Position numbers and translations under genes: made by a program. A DNA stretch of 64,000 nt, from assembly GCA_963921825.1 (NCBI GenBank), contig OY997595.1:18841228-18905227 (forward strand), in the 5' to 3' direction. A model generated the notes under the pieces. It did no database searches and was not told the DNA's origin. It saw nothing but the letters and a program-made list of their open reading frames with translations. The DNA is from Erodium maritimum. Its lineage: Eukaryota; Streptophyta; Magnoliopsida; Geraniales; Geraniaceae. Position 1 is the stretch's first letter. Each line of letters begins with the position of its first letter. Of the stretch, positions 12,516 to 23,812 are shown piece after piece.

Positions 12516-13121
12516 GGTCGAACCCTGACCTGATTGAGACTGGTTACTGAGCAACTGGTGTGCGATCCTTTGTGATCTTGTTTGGCGTTGTGTAGTCTTT
12601 TGTCGTGTCCTTGAGGAGTTCGTCGATAGTTGTGTCGGGCCTACACTGTATTATCGAGTGTCGAGTCTGTTGAGGAAGGTGACGGGTTGTGGGTCAGTTG
12701 AGTACTTGAGTTGGGGACCGTAGTCCCGGTGTTGGGTTTGGTTTTAGTGTCACTGGCTTTATCTACTAATTATGCCATGGTCAGTCTGTTATCCGTGGAG
12801 GTGAGCGAACGCTCACCCCTAGCTGCTTTTCCTACAGGTACTGATCACCGGACGGACTAGGTTAGCTCTTGAAGTTCACGGAGCTTGGAGCGGAGTCTGG
12901 TCTTTACCTTTGTTGAGTCTAGTGACGGATGTGTACCTTGTCCACTTGTTGGGACGTTTTTGTATTGTAAATACTACTATTATTTTTGAGAAGTAAATGG
13001 AAATGTCAAAGCTTTTATTGAAAACAGGTTTTAAGTATTCATGTTTTTAAAGGTTCGCGTCCCGAGTTCGGTTCTCTGAAATTGGGGCGTGACAGACTGG
13101 GATCGGAAAGGGCGAGAAACA

Positions 13122-13705
13122 CAATTGATTACTGAACAGCTGGTTTGCGATCCTTTGTGATCTTGCTTGGTGTGCAATCCTTTGTGATCTTGTTTGGTGT
13201 TGCGTAGTTTCTTTGAGTCCTTGGAAGAGGTCGTAATCGTTGTGTCGGTCTACTTACATGTTTGAGTGTTGAGTCGTTCGAGGAAGGTCACCGTGGGTGT
13301 TTGTCAGTCAGAGTACTTGAGTTGGGGACAGTGATCCCCGGAGTTGAGTTTGTTGTTGGTGTTACCGGCATTGTCTGCTAATTATGCCGTAGTCAGTCTG
13401 TTATCTGTGGTGGTGAGCGAACGCTCACCCCTAGTTGCTTTTCCTACAGGTACTGATCACAGGACGGACTAGGGGAGCTCTCGAAGCTTGTGGAGCTAGG
13501 AGCGGAGTCCGGGTTCAGTCTTTTGAGTCTAGTGACGGATACCTTGTACTTTTGTCCACGTGTTGGGACGTGCTTTTAAGTTGTGATTATTATTTTGATT
13601 AATTAAATGGAGATTTTAAAGTGTTTATCCAAAACAGGTTTCTTTGTTTTATTGTTTTAAAATGTTCGCGTCCCGAGTTCGGTTCGCTGAAATTGGGGCG
13701 TGACA
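13122..13705 (+). repeat. Second A-family LTR tail (truncated)
   Basis: About 585 bp matching the last part of LTR A1, from GATTACTGAACAGC to GGGGCGTGACA. It lies only 27 bp after the end of A1. This is best read as the remnant of the 3' LTR of the same element after loss of its interior. The two tails differ at scattered sites, so the event is not very recent. Confidence 0.65.
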
Positions 13706-13800
13706 TGAGCTCCGAAGAAGCGCTTGCAAACTCAGCCCTGAACAGGAAGATAACCGAAGTGATCATAACGGTGAACAAAGCTATGAAACTAGTGGTATAG
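13706..13800 (+). pseudogene. Last coding piece of an unknown plus-strand gene
   Basis: Directly after the LTR end there is an open frame ending in TAG at 13,798-13,800. It encodes about 30 residues with SSEEALANSALNRKITEV near the start and AMKLVV at the end, followed by AT-rich 3'-UTR-like DNA. It has no start of its own, so the LTR insertion appears to have cut into the final exon of a gene whose rest lies left of the window or is lost. I do not recognise the family. It could also be a chance frame; codon use looks coding but the piece is short. Confidence 0.35.
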
Positions 13801-14302
13801 GTATAGCAAACCCTAGTCTCTTTTGTTTCCCTTTATCTGTTCTTAACCAAACCTTATTAATCAATAACAAAATCTTTTTCCTTAAATACGTTTATATTTC
13901 GCTTTTAAGTTATGTATGATTCCATATTTTTTGTTACACGCAAAACAGTATATAAGTATCAGCAAACCATGATATCTGTATCCGCAAACCAGAATCTCTG
14001 TATTCGAAACTATAAGTCAATAATAATAGGCACGAAACTTAATCACAGTATCTGAAAACAACAAGTTAAGAGGAACAAATTTACCATATAAGCAAACCAG
14101 TATATATGAATCCGCAAACTACAAGTCCGTATCCGCAAACAACAAGTTAAGAGAAACAAATTAACAATATTAGCAAAACAGGATCTCTTTATCCGCAAAC
14201 TACAAGGCCATATATGAATACCCAAAAAAATAAGTTCTATATTCACAAACAGAGAGTCCTATTTCCTAAAACTGAAAGAACTTGTCGCATAAGTTACATT
14301 CA

Positions 14303-14623
14303 TCAATCTTCATTCTCCGAGTATTCTTCTTCTTCTTCATCATCATCTTCTTCTTCGTCTTCATCAGCATCATCATGTTCTTCTTCATCCTCTTCAACAT
14401 CACCATTATAACCATAATCTTCTTCTTCCTTTTCCTCATCATCATCATCTTGAACATCATCATCCTCTTCAACATCACCATTATACCCATCATCGTCTTC
14501 CTCCACATTTTCTTTATCCTCCTCTTTCTCATCATCGTCATCATCACCATGTGAAATAACCCTTCGTCTCTTTGAATTTACCTCTTCCTCGCCGCTACTA
14601 TAGTACTTTCTATATGGTGACAT
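14303..14623 (-). CDS. Highly acidic small protein (106 aa), function unknown
   Basis: Starts MSPYRKYYSSGEEE and carries a basic patch SKRRR at about residues 18-22. From residue 28 on it is almost entirely Asp and Glu with a few Asn, Tyr and Lys. An internal repeat GYNGDVEEDD appears twice. The layout (possible nuclear localisation signal plus acidic tail) resembles histone- or nucleic-acid-binding acidic proteins, but low complexity prevents a family call. It stands alone on the minus strand between motif-rich spacers, about 490 bp from the divergent start of the first coiled-coil gene. It could instead be a triplet-repeat artefact, since GAT/GAA microsatellites easily give such frames. Confidence 0.4.
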   Translation of the reverse strand: MSPYRKYYSSGEEEVNSKRRRVISHGDDDDDEKEEDKENVEEDDDGYNGDVEEDDDVQDDDDEEKEEEDYGYNGDVEEDEEEHDDADEDEEEDDDEEEEEYSENED

Positions 14624-15031
14624 GACTTAATTAAAAAAAAGGTCTATGATGACATGATTTGTAGGGTTAAAAAATTGATTTAAACTAAACCAAACGGCGG
14701 TGAAAAGACTTAACAACGCATTAAATGCGATAAGATCTTGGTGCATTCAAGGAGGATTTTAGTAATGATGGAATGTAACCGTGGAAACTTAACCGTCAGA
14801 TTTTGAAATCATACCATCTGATTTTGGGGAACGATTGATACGTGTCCTCTACAAGATCTTATCGTATCACATTTCGATAGACGTAAATCAGCATTTAGTT
14901 TGAGAATTATGAGTTATTGATTGCGAAAATAAGATATATGTTTTGCGGAATCATTATTAGTTAATTAATCTATATATAATTAGAACTCTACTTTAAACAA
15001 AATAACGATAATGCCACCGCAAGATTTCAAC

Positions 15032-15039
15032 TATAAATA
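15032..15039 (+). promoter_or_regulatory. TATA box of the first small gene
   Basis: TATAAATA, 77 bp before the ATG at 15,109, at the same relative place as in the duplicate gene. The surrounding CTATAAATACCCCCACCCCTA is conserved between the two. Confidence 0.75.
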
Positions 15040-15108
15040 CCCCCACCCCTATACTACTTAACCCTAAAACTCCCCTTCAATTTCACAACCACCAGATCTG
15101 CAAAAGAG

Positions 15109-15429
15109 ATGGCTCCCAATAGGAAACGCACCAGAGTTGAAGGTAACGTTTGCACCGAAGAAGCTATGGAACGTACCATAGAGGAACGTTCTAAGAAGAT
15201 GTGTGAGATGGAGCAAGCGGCTATGGATACGGCAATGGAGATTCGCAAAGTAAAGTTGGCACTAATCCAATGCCACTTTTTTCTGATGGAGGAGAAGGTG
15301 GTAAACCTTATCCATGATCTGGAAGTGCTTGACATGAGGAATGGGACTGCAAAGCTTAACGAAGATAGAGACAAGATGATGAAGGCACTGAAACAGATTG
15401 AAGAAGACGAAGGCACATCCGACCCATGA
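15109..15429 (+). CDS. Small coiled-coil protein, copy 1 (106 aa), unknown function
   Basis: The ATG lies 77 bp after a TATA box and opens MAPNRKRTR, a basic N-terminus that could act as a nuclear localisation signal. The rest is charged and helical-looking (EERSKKMCEMEQAAM, EIRKVKLAL, DRDKMMKALKQIEEDEG), typical of a coiled coil from about residue 25 to 100. Its duplicate at 19,313-19,612 keeps MAPNRKRTR, EGNVCT, EAMERT, the IRKxxLAL helix and EDRDKMM. Conservation of start, length and frame between copies, with sequence change in between, suggests a real protein. It lacks recognised domains. It sits in the motif-rich unit, so it may be a passenger or accessory gene of a DNA transposon. Confidence 0.65.
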   Translation: MAPNRKRTRVEGNVCTEEAMERTIEERSKKMCEMEQAAMDTAMEIRKVKLALIQCHFFLMEEKVVNLIHDLEVLDMRNGTAKLNEDRDKMMKALKQIEEDEGTSDP

Positions 15430-15837
15430 AGGATGTAGTTATATTTTCACTATTATCATGTCAATCTTCTTTTGATGTTTTTGTTTTATGTTTTGAACAC
15501 TTGTTTTCTCAATGAAAGGATGATTAGTATTTACCTATTCTACTGTTAAAGTAATCTATATTAAATTCGCAAAAGACATATTATGTATTCTCGAAGACGT
15601 ATTTTTAATTTCGTAAAAGAGAACATGATTGTTCGCAAAACGAAAATTACTGAAATGCTAACATGTTTGCACACAACTAGGGCATATCCGCAAACTACAG
15701 TCCATAATTAAATTCGCGAAACATAATAACAGTATCCGCAAACAACAAGTACAGACGAATAAATTAACAATATTAGCAAACCATGATTTCTGTATCCGCA
15801 AACTACAAGTCCGTATTAGCAAACACCAAGTGCGATA

Positions 15838-18800
15838 TGTAATAACCACTTCTGGTCAACGTCAGTCAAACCTGCGAAAAACAGGAAAATTTAAAAATTT
15901 TAAGACAGACACTAAACTTAACCTAAATTGACCCCGAGGGTCGTACCGGACTTAAGATGACCCCGTTATCGACCAAAATGAGTTCCAAGGGACTCAGGGC
16001 AACTTTCTGATCAATTTGGGAAATGTTGACTTTTGGCTGGAAAAGTCAACCGAGCGACGTTTTGGTGCATTCGAGGACCGTTTGGGATCCAAAAAGCTTA
16101 ACCGTCGTAAAAGCGGTCTTAGTTGAGCCGTTTCCTTGTAGCCCGTCAAGTTTCGTAATTTCTTGGGAAAAGTGCTCGTTCGGGGCCCGAAACGTCCGTT
16201 TTTCACGAAACTGATTGGAAAATATCAACTAGATATTTTCCAAAAGGTGTGGGACCCACCTTGACACTTGTCAACTAATTGGGGGTGTTAGTTTTGGGGG
16301 GGAAATGTGTGGTTGTGAGGGGTGGCCAAAACTTAGGGTAAAAGGAAGGGAAAGTGGAGTTAGTTGTTAGTTGAACTAAATTAGAAAGAAGAAGAGAGGT
16401 TTTAGAGAGAGAAGGAGAAGAAGAAGAAGAGAGAAGAAGGGAAGTTGAGCTAGGGTTTGTGATCAAGCCCTTGGATCGATTCAAAGCAAAGAGCAATCTC
16501 GTTCCCCTCATCCTCCTCTACGGTAATATCCAAACCGATTCTCGTTTTGATTATTTTGGAAAGCTAGGGTTTTGTTAAAACTAATGACTTAGGGTTGTGT
16601 GGAGGTTGGGGAGGTGTTGGAGACGTTTTAGAGGTGTTTGGGGGTTTAATGGAACGTTTTCCGGTGACCGGAGTCTCGGGAGGAGCTCCGGCCACCGTGG
16701 GTGTGGCCGGAGCTGGCAGCAGCCACCACATGGTGGCCGGGCCCCCCCTCAAAACCTAGGGTCTCGGCCAAGTATTTTGGGTGGGACCCACGTGCTCGGT
16801 TGCTCGGTTTTTAATGTCCGGGTGGTTTAAAACATTCCCCGGACCATTTATCCTAAATCGAATCGAAATTTGAAATTAAATTGGAGAAGTTGTAATTAAC
16901 GGGTTTTGGAAACTTTAAACGTTAATTAATTGACTTAGAAGTCGGAATTCGATTCCGTCAAGTGCGTTGGGTTCCTTGAAATATTCTAAGACCGTAGAAA
17001 CGAAAACGGGGGCTTTTGGAGCCCCGGAAGGCAATTAGCAAAACCCGGGCAGATTCGTCATGTCGGGCGAATCTGGCCTTTACGGGTCCTTTATCGACAA
17101 TGTCGAGTAATTGGGGAGTTTGGGAGTGATCGACATTGTTGGGGTTACGTTTGGGTGTTAAGTATGTTAATTTTCGGTTTATTCGTACGAGTTTAAAAGT
17201 ACTTTGAAATTGTGTTCTTTTAGATCGTGCTGCGGACCGAGGCAAAGGGAAGCTCGGCGAGTGACTGTGATCACCTCGGGTTTTAGTGGAGCGCTTTTGG
17301 AGCTTTTTACGAGGTAGGGAAAAGTAGCCGGATCTCGGCCCTGATTAGGGAAAGTTAATAGTAGAATTGCATGTGACACCAGGGTGTCGTGGGTTGAGTA
17401 GAAGTATTTAAATATTAGAAAAGCATGATACGGGATTGTAGCGTTTAAGGGAAAAGCATGTGACACTTAGTAGTGTTGTAGGAACAGAGAACTTAGCGAT
17501 AATTGAATTACTGGAGGCATATGACCATGCCCGGAGGTTGTTTGTGAAACTAGTGATCGTAGGACTGTTGGAGGCATCGAGTGTGTCGGAGGTCGTTGTG
17601 CGTTATTTATTGTTGAGTTTGGGTGGCCTTGAGAGCCCGTGTTATTTATTGTTGAGTTTGGGTGGCCTTGAGAGACCGTGTTATTTATTGTTGAGTTTGG
17701 GTGGCCTTGAGAGCCCGTATTATTTATTGTTGAGTTTGGGTGACCTTGAGAGCCCGTGTTATTCATTGTTGAGTTTGGGCGGCCTTGAGAGCCCGTGTTA
17801 TTTATTTTTTAGTTTGGGTGGCCTTGAGAGCCCGTGTATTTAAATTGGTGTTTTGGGGTGGCAGTGAGTGTCGTGGGGTTGTTGAACCCGAGTCTTGACC
17901 GTTGGTGTGTCTTGAGCGGCAGTGAGTGCCGTGGGGTTGTTGAACCCAAGTCTTGACCGTTGGTGTGTCTTGAGTGGCAGTGAGTGCCCGGGGGGTTGTT
18001 GAACCCGAGTCTTGATTGTTGAGGTGTCTTGGGTGGCCTTGAGTGCCTGTGTGTTTGAACTTGCCTGTGATTGTGATTGTGGTTACCTGAAGTGGTGAGT
18101 TCTAAAGGTCGACAGCCTGATCCGAATTAGTGTCGATGAATTGCGAGTTCTAAAGGTCGACAGCCTGATCCGACTTAATGTCGATGAATTGCGAGTTCTA
18201 AAGGTCGACAGCCTGATCCGACTTAGTGTCGATGAATTGCGAGTTGAAAGGTCGACAGCCTGATCCGACTTCGTGTCAAGGAATTGCGATAGGTCGAACC
18301 CTGACCTGATTGAGATTGGTTACTGAGCAGCTGGTGTGCGATCCTTTGTGATCTTCATTGGCGTTGTGTGGTCTTTCCGTCGTGTCCTTGAGGAGGTCAT
18401 CGATAGTTGTGTCGGGTCTACATTGTGTTATCGAGTGTTGAGTCTGTTGAGGAAAGTAACGGGTTGTGGGTCAGTTGAGTACTTGAGTTGGGGACTGTAG
18501 TCCCGGTGTTGGGTTTGGTTTTAGTGTTACTGGCTTTATCTACTAATTATGCCATAGTCAGTCTGTTATCCGTGGAGGTGAGCGAACGCTCACCCCTAGC
18601 TGCTTTTCCTACAGGTACTGATCACCGGACGGACTAGGTTAGCTCTTGAAGTTCATGGAGCTTGGAGCGGAGTCTGGTCTTTATTTTTTTTGTTGAGTCT
18701 AGTGACGGATGTTGTACCTTGTCCACTTGTTGGGACGTTTTTGTATTGTAAATACTATTATTTTTGGTAACTAAATGGAAATATCAGAGTTTTATTCAAA

Positions 18801-18871
18801 ACAGGTTTTAAGTGTTTCATGTTTTAAATGTTCCCGTCCCGAGTTCGGTTCGCTGAAATTGGGGCGTGACA
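15838..18871 (+). mobile_element. Solo LTR A2 (Tekay-like), 3,034 bp
   Basis: Starts TGTAATAACC and ends GGGGCGTGACA. It is flanked by the 5-bp duplication CGATA at 15,833-15,837 and 18,872-18,876. No internal region, primer binding site or second LTR lies within, so this is a complete solo LTR left by LTR-LTR recombination. It carries 39-bp, 58-bp and 48-bp tandem arrays (17,603-18,289) and the hairpin motif near 18,577-18,594. It inserted between the first small gene and the promoter of its duplicate. Confidence 0.93.
17603..18289 (+). repeat. Tandem arrays inside solo LTR A2
   Basis: Six 39-bp units (17,603-17,845), about three 58-bp units (17,860-18,030) and four 48-bp units (18,096-18,289). 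They are the same families as in A1. They also create a long spurious frame with the repeating residues LLLSLGGLESPCY. Confidence 0.85.
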
Positions 18872-19214
18872 CGATAAGACTTACCAACACATTAAATGCG
18901 ATAAGATCTTCGTGCATTCGAGTGGGATTTTAGTAATGATGAAATATAACCGTGAAAACTTAACCGTCAGATTTTGAAATCATATCGATTACATGATACG
19001 TCTGATTTTCGTAACGATTGACACGTGTCCTCTACAATATCTTATAGTATCACATACCGATACACGTAAATCAATATTTAGTTTTACAATTATGAGATAC
19101 GGATTGCGAAAATAAAGTATATGTTTTGCGGAATTATTATTAGTTAACTAATCTGTCTATAATTAGAACTCTACTTTAAACATAATAACGATAATGCCAC
19201 CGCACGAATTTAAC

Positions 19215-19222
19215 TATAAATA
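19215..19222 (+). promoter_or_regulatory. TATA box of the second small gene
   Basis: TATAAATA, 98 bp before the ATG at 19,313, in the conserved context CTATAAATACCCCCACCCCTATA. Confidence 0.75.
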
Positions 19223-19312
19223 CCCCCACCCCTATATCACTGAATCCTACAACTCTCTTTTAATTTAAAATTCTCTTCTCAAATAACTTCAAACCACCAG
19301 TCTGCAAAAGCG

Positions 19313-19612
19313 ATGGCCCCAAACAGGAAACGCACAAGAGGGGAAGGAAACGTTTGCACCGCAGAAGCTATGGAACGTACCAGAGAGGAAGCCGCTTTGC
19401 ATTCTGCAATGCAGATTCGCAAAATAAGGTTGGCACTATGCCAGATCCACTTTTTGCTGATGCAGGAGAAGGTGGAAAGCGTTGCCAATGAACTGCAAGT
19501 GCTTGACATGAGCAACTCAACTGAAAAGCACAAGGAAGATAGGGACAAGATGATGGCGACACTGGAAAAGATTCAGGACTTCTTCAAAACCATTGAGGTA
19601 GAACTGGACTAG
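19313..19612 (+). CDS. Small coiled-coil protein, copy 2 (99 aa), unknown function
   Basis: Diverged duplicate of the gene at 15,109. It has the same start MAPNRKRTR and the same EGNVCT and EAMERT blocks, but lacks about a dozen residues around position 28. The remaining helix (IRKIRLALCQIHFLL, EKVESVANELQVLD) and EDRDKMM are kept, and the C-terminus is longer and different (KIQDFFKTIEVELD). Promoter and 3' flank are duplicated with it. Both copies are open over their whole length in the midst of decayed elements, which suggests selection or youth. Function is not inferable. Confidence 0.65.
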   Translation: MAPNRKRTRGEGNVCTAEAMERTREEAALHSAMQIRKIRLALCQIHFLLMQEKVESVANELQVLDMSNSTEKHKEDRDKMMATLEKIQDFFKTIEVELD

Positions 19613-22600
19613 GGCACATCCGACACAAGAAGGATGTAGTTATATTTTCCCTATTATCATGTCAATCGTCTTTTGATGTTTTTGTGTTGTCTTTTGAAAA
19701 CTTGGTTTCTCAGTGAATGTATGACTAGTATCTGCTTTTCACTGTGATAGTCACCTATATTTAATTCGCAAACGACATGTTCAGTATTCTCAAACACGTA
19801 TGGTTATATTCGTTAACCAAGACATGATTATTCTCAAAACAAAATTACTGAAGTTACTAACATATTAAGGCATATTTTATCATTGGTAAAATCAAACAGA
19901 ACTACAGTGTATTCTTCGTACAAGACAATCCAAAACCTCAACCCCAAACATTGCATATCTCAAATATGTAAACGTTATTCCGCAAACCACATTACGTATA
20001 TCCGCAGAACATACAATACTGAAACTCAACCAACATATTGCATAATCTGAAACAAGGAAACCCAGTTTCTCAAACCAATGATTGACTATTCGCAAAATAG
20101 AAAAATAGATCCGCAAACTAGACACTATATATTCGCAAAACAGTAAACACATGACCTCAACCAATAAGGAAACCAGTTTCTCAAACCAAGGATTAACTAT
20201 TCGCAAAAAAAAAAATAGTACACGCAAACTAGACACTATATATTCGCAAAACAGAAAACACATTGCCTCAACCAACAGAGGAACCCCAGTTTCGCAAACC
20301 AAGGATTGCCTCTTCGCAAAACAGAAAAATACTACCCGCAAATTAGACACTATACATTCGCAAAACAGAAAACACATAACCTCAACCAACAACTTGTTTA
20401 TCCTAAAATATAGCATATTCAGAAACAAAAGATCTTATAAATTCTCAAAACAGTACAGAGATTATTCTCAAACAATATATCATAAATTCTCAAACAAAAA
20501 AATTGTCGTTTCTGAAAACAAACACCAGTAATCAAAAAGAGTAATTCACTAAGCTTTATGACGTTCGCATGGTAATAAGGCTTTATACTTGACACTAAAT
20601 TTGAATGTGGTCTTCTTCTTTTTGAAATAATCTTTGATATTCTCCTCAATTCCTAGCCACAGGTTGTTCTTCTCAAATGTGACCAACTTAAAGAGGAATC
20701 TTTTCCTCAATAATTCGATTTGTGCAGCCTACAAAATCAAAATTTCAAGATCAAATCTATACCCATTGTTATATGCTGACAAAGAAATCATTGTTGGTTT
20801 AACTTACATCATTAACGGCCAATTCTCCTGCCCAATTCTCATTGCCAAGATACGTTTACATGTGCCACATAGCATACACCCCACAATCCTTATGATTGTC
20901 ATTAGATTCCCATGGTACATAGAACCGTTCAATCTTACCTTTGAAAATTTTCTGAGCTAGAGCTTTATCAGTTTTTGATATGACCTTGCAAATTTTAGAC
21001 CTCTACGCAACACAAAAACACCAAAGAAAAACAAATAAAAACATAAATGAATAGATAGACAGTAATCAAACACATGCTCAATGAGAGAAGAATACGTACC
21101 AATGTATAGTGAATTTTTTCATAAAGAATATCGTCATCAACCGTTCCTTTCACATTGTCAATAATATCTGAATTTCCGTTCTTCATGTCGATGCATAAGA
21201 GTGTGTAGTGATTTCTCTTAAAAACAACTATGAAAACCTGTAGAAAATATATAAAATCCATCAGCATATTAATATAATGGATAAATTGGTTTATATAATA
21301 CAACCATTCACTACTATATCAGCAAAACACATATTCACTATCAGCAAACTACATATTCATTATCAACAACCTAGGGAAAACTGTTTCTCAAACCAGGGTA
21401 CGTTTATCCGCAAAACATATGTTCATTATTCGCAAACTTGATAGAGTATATTCGCAAACAAGAAAATCCATAACCTCAAACCAGATATTGCGTGTCTCAA
21501 ACAGGTAAACGTTATTTCTCAAGCAAGGCTGCGTATAGCCGCAAAACATACAAACCTTAACCGCAACCAACATATTACATATTCTAAAACCAACCATGTA
21601 TTATACTTACCAAGTCCAACTTCTTCCATGAAAAAGAAGGTAACTCCTTATTTTCAATCTTGAAAACTTCGTCAAAAGCTACATCTTTTTTATGTTCAGC
21701 AATCGAAGCCTACAAAATAAACATATAAATAACAAAACACAATAAAGTAATTCAAACTATAAATGCAATCAACCAAAAAAATGCGCAAACTATGCTTACA
21801 CTAAGAGAAGCTGAAAAGAAGAACCGGTTAGGTGATGAATCACCCTTGATAGTTTCCAGATGATTCAGATAGTGACAACACTCATTAATGGTTTCCACTT
21901 CAATCCATGCATCCTTTTTGAAAGAATTAAAGCCCCCCTTGGTAATAAAATTTTCAGACCACTCAAACATAAAATCCCTACATTCACAGAGAGAAAAGTT
22001 TATTCACTGTATTTGCAAAAATAAAATATAAAAACAAAATAAGGGGAAAAACATATTTTACTTACCAATCCTCCTTTTTGTTTATATTGAGCACCCAATC
22101 GGCAACACAATCCTCAACCTCCAGAAGATCGGACCAATAATCTGTTTGACGATCAACATACGGAGAACATAAAAATTTAGACGGTGCAATCAAACGAGGT
22201 GGAGGTTGTTTGACTGGGGTTTCCGTTAATAAAGATGCTTTGCTACACCCAATTGACGTAAAAATATCGCTACTTGCAGCACGTTTCTTAACAACAACGG
22301 GATTTTTCTTAACAACACATTGAGCTTTTTTTGCTGCAACAGTACGGGGTAATTTCTTCTCGGGGACAGCAGCGGGGCCTTTCTTACCGGGTGCACGAGC
22401 GGGACCTCTCTTCTTCGGTGCGTTAATAACTGAGCCAGACTCCACATGACCAACACCATCAGTCGACTTCTTAGGAGGATGCACGGGCCCTTTTTTATCA
22501 GGAAGAGGTATGCCAGCAGGGCGTTGGACTATGGATTCACGAAATCTTGCCATTGAAAGTTCAGGATTCTGGTCAACTGCCTCAGGGACCTCTTTCCCAC

Positions 22601-23504
22601 CAATAGGACAATTGATATTTTGGTCAACCCGTGCAGTAACAAGTGGCGGGGGTTGAGTCTTGCAAGCTTGATTAACAGGTGGATCATTGTTGACATTTTT
22701 TTCGACAACAATTATATTGAGTGGCTCGGGTTGCTCTTGAAGTGTCTGACAAAAGTCATTGACAGACGCAGACCCGTTGACATTTCCTTGACTGCCTTCT
22801 GTAGTAAGTGGGTCTGACTCCACTACAAGAGCCCAACAATCATCTTTGTTAACAACATCAGGAGCTTCACATTCCGCGATTGGATTATCAACAACCATGT
22901 CACAAGCTTCCTTCCCAATACCATAAGCAACAGAAATAGCGTCAAACTCATAGCCAACACTGTTATTCTTTTCTGGCTCAGTTTGTTCTGCAACCATATT
23001 ATCCACAGGGGCTCCATCATTACATCCAAACAATTTCCGAACCACATTATCGCATTCAGGGCTTGATAATGTAGTGGATCCAGCAGGGCATGGTGAAATA
23101 ACATTCGCAGGCGATTTTTGGGATGGTGAAAGAAGTCTGAACGTTGGTGGAGTAACGGCATGAGCAGGTGGCTTCTCTCCTCCTTTGTACCCTTCCCCAA
23201 CGCATGTTGCCGCTTCAATCAATTTCTCAATGGTCTCGATAACCCCGGGTAGATTAAACTATGAGTCTTGTGACAACAACACACTTTGTGTGTCAGGCAT
23301 GGCATCTTCGGGATTTTTATTCCCAGTCAAACCATCAAACAGGTTTGACATTGCCTTGAAACACTCGGTATTGGGATCGGCGATATGCCCTTCAACCAAC
23401 AACTGATGCCATTCCAAAAAACCTTCTACAACCTTATTCCCCGCCAATTGAAATATTTTTGCAATCCTCTGAATACGATAAAAAGAAGCATGTTAATGTG
23501 ATTA

Positions 23505-23812
23505 AATGCAAACAAATAAAACAAAGGGTATGCATTAACTACAGAACACATCTGCAAACCAAAATGTGCATATTTTCATACGATAAACCTACGCACATAT
23601 CACATGCAGCAAATACTCAAAACTGTTTCGCAAACCAGAGTGCGCATACTCACAAAACAAAGAATCACTATCCGAAAACTAGGTAAAGCATACACGCAAA
23701 ACATAAATTCACTATCCGCAAACAAGGTAAAGCATATTCGCAAAACATATATTCACTATCCGCAGATTAGGTAAAGCACATTAGCAAAAAGGTCAATCAA
23801 TAACAGGGTATG
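23505..23812 (+). repeat. Intronic segment repeat, copy 1
   Basis: Shares GTATGCATTAACTACAGA, ACATCTGCAAACCAAAATG and AAACCTACGCACATATCA with 26,106-26,400 and 28,160-28,330. Together they show that introns 1 and 3 grew by duplicating the same motif-rich segment. Confidence 0.8.

Larger units (their letters stand above)
3997..13094 (+). mobile_element. LTR fossil A1 (Tekay-like), interrupted by elements E and C2
   Basis: Aligns with the complete solo LTR at 15,838-18,871 from that LTR's position about 16,302 onward. The missing first 460 or so bases are expected left of element E, off the window. The LTR resumes at 3,997, is split at 5,692/12,128 by the copia copy C2 and its flanking duplication, and ends GGGGCGTGACA at 13,094. 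The recovered length without insertions, about 2.66 kb plus the missing 5' part, matches the 3.03 kb of its relative. Only LTR sequence is present, so it carries no genes. Confidence 0.8.
14700..15560 (+). repeat. Segmental duplication, left copy (promoter plus small gene)
   Basis: About 860 bp, including upstream DNA, TATA box, small gene and 3' flank, matches 18,877-19,760. Shared landmarks are ATTAAATGCGATAAGATC, ACACGTGTCCTCTAC, TTATTAGTTAA and ATAACGATAATGCCACCGCA. Only the coding middle and some spacer differ strongly. Confidence 0.8.
18877..19760 (+). repeat. Segmental duplication, right copy
   Basis: Partner of 14,700-15,560. It starts right at the target duplication of solo LTR A2 and includes promoter, small gene and 3' flank with the shared run AGGATGTAGTTATATTTT. 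Confidence 0.8.

Noticed and set aside
14266-14554. Met/Lys-rich and Phe/Ile-rich frames opposite the acidic ORF
   Set aside because: Shadows of the same GAA/GAT-rich sequence in other frames; composition is purely that of the microsatellite.
17460-17843. Repetitive LLLSLGGLESPC protein
   Set aside because: Product of a 39-bp tandem array in an LTR; the unit length is divisible by three so one frame stays open by chance.
22226-23218. Several 60-130-codon frames overlapping exon 4 of the Ulp1-like gene
   Set aside because: They are alternate-frame shadows of a longer exon whose frame and splice phases are supported by its neighbours.
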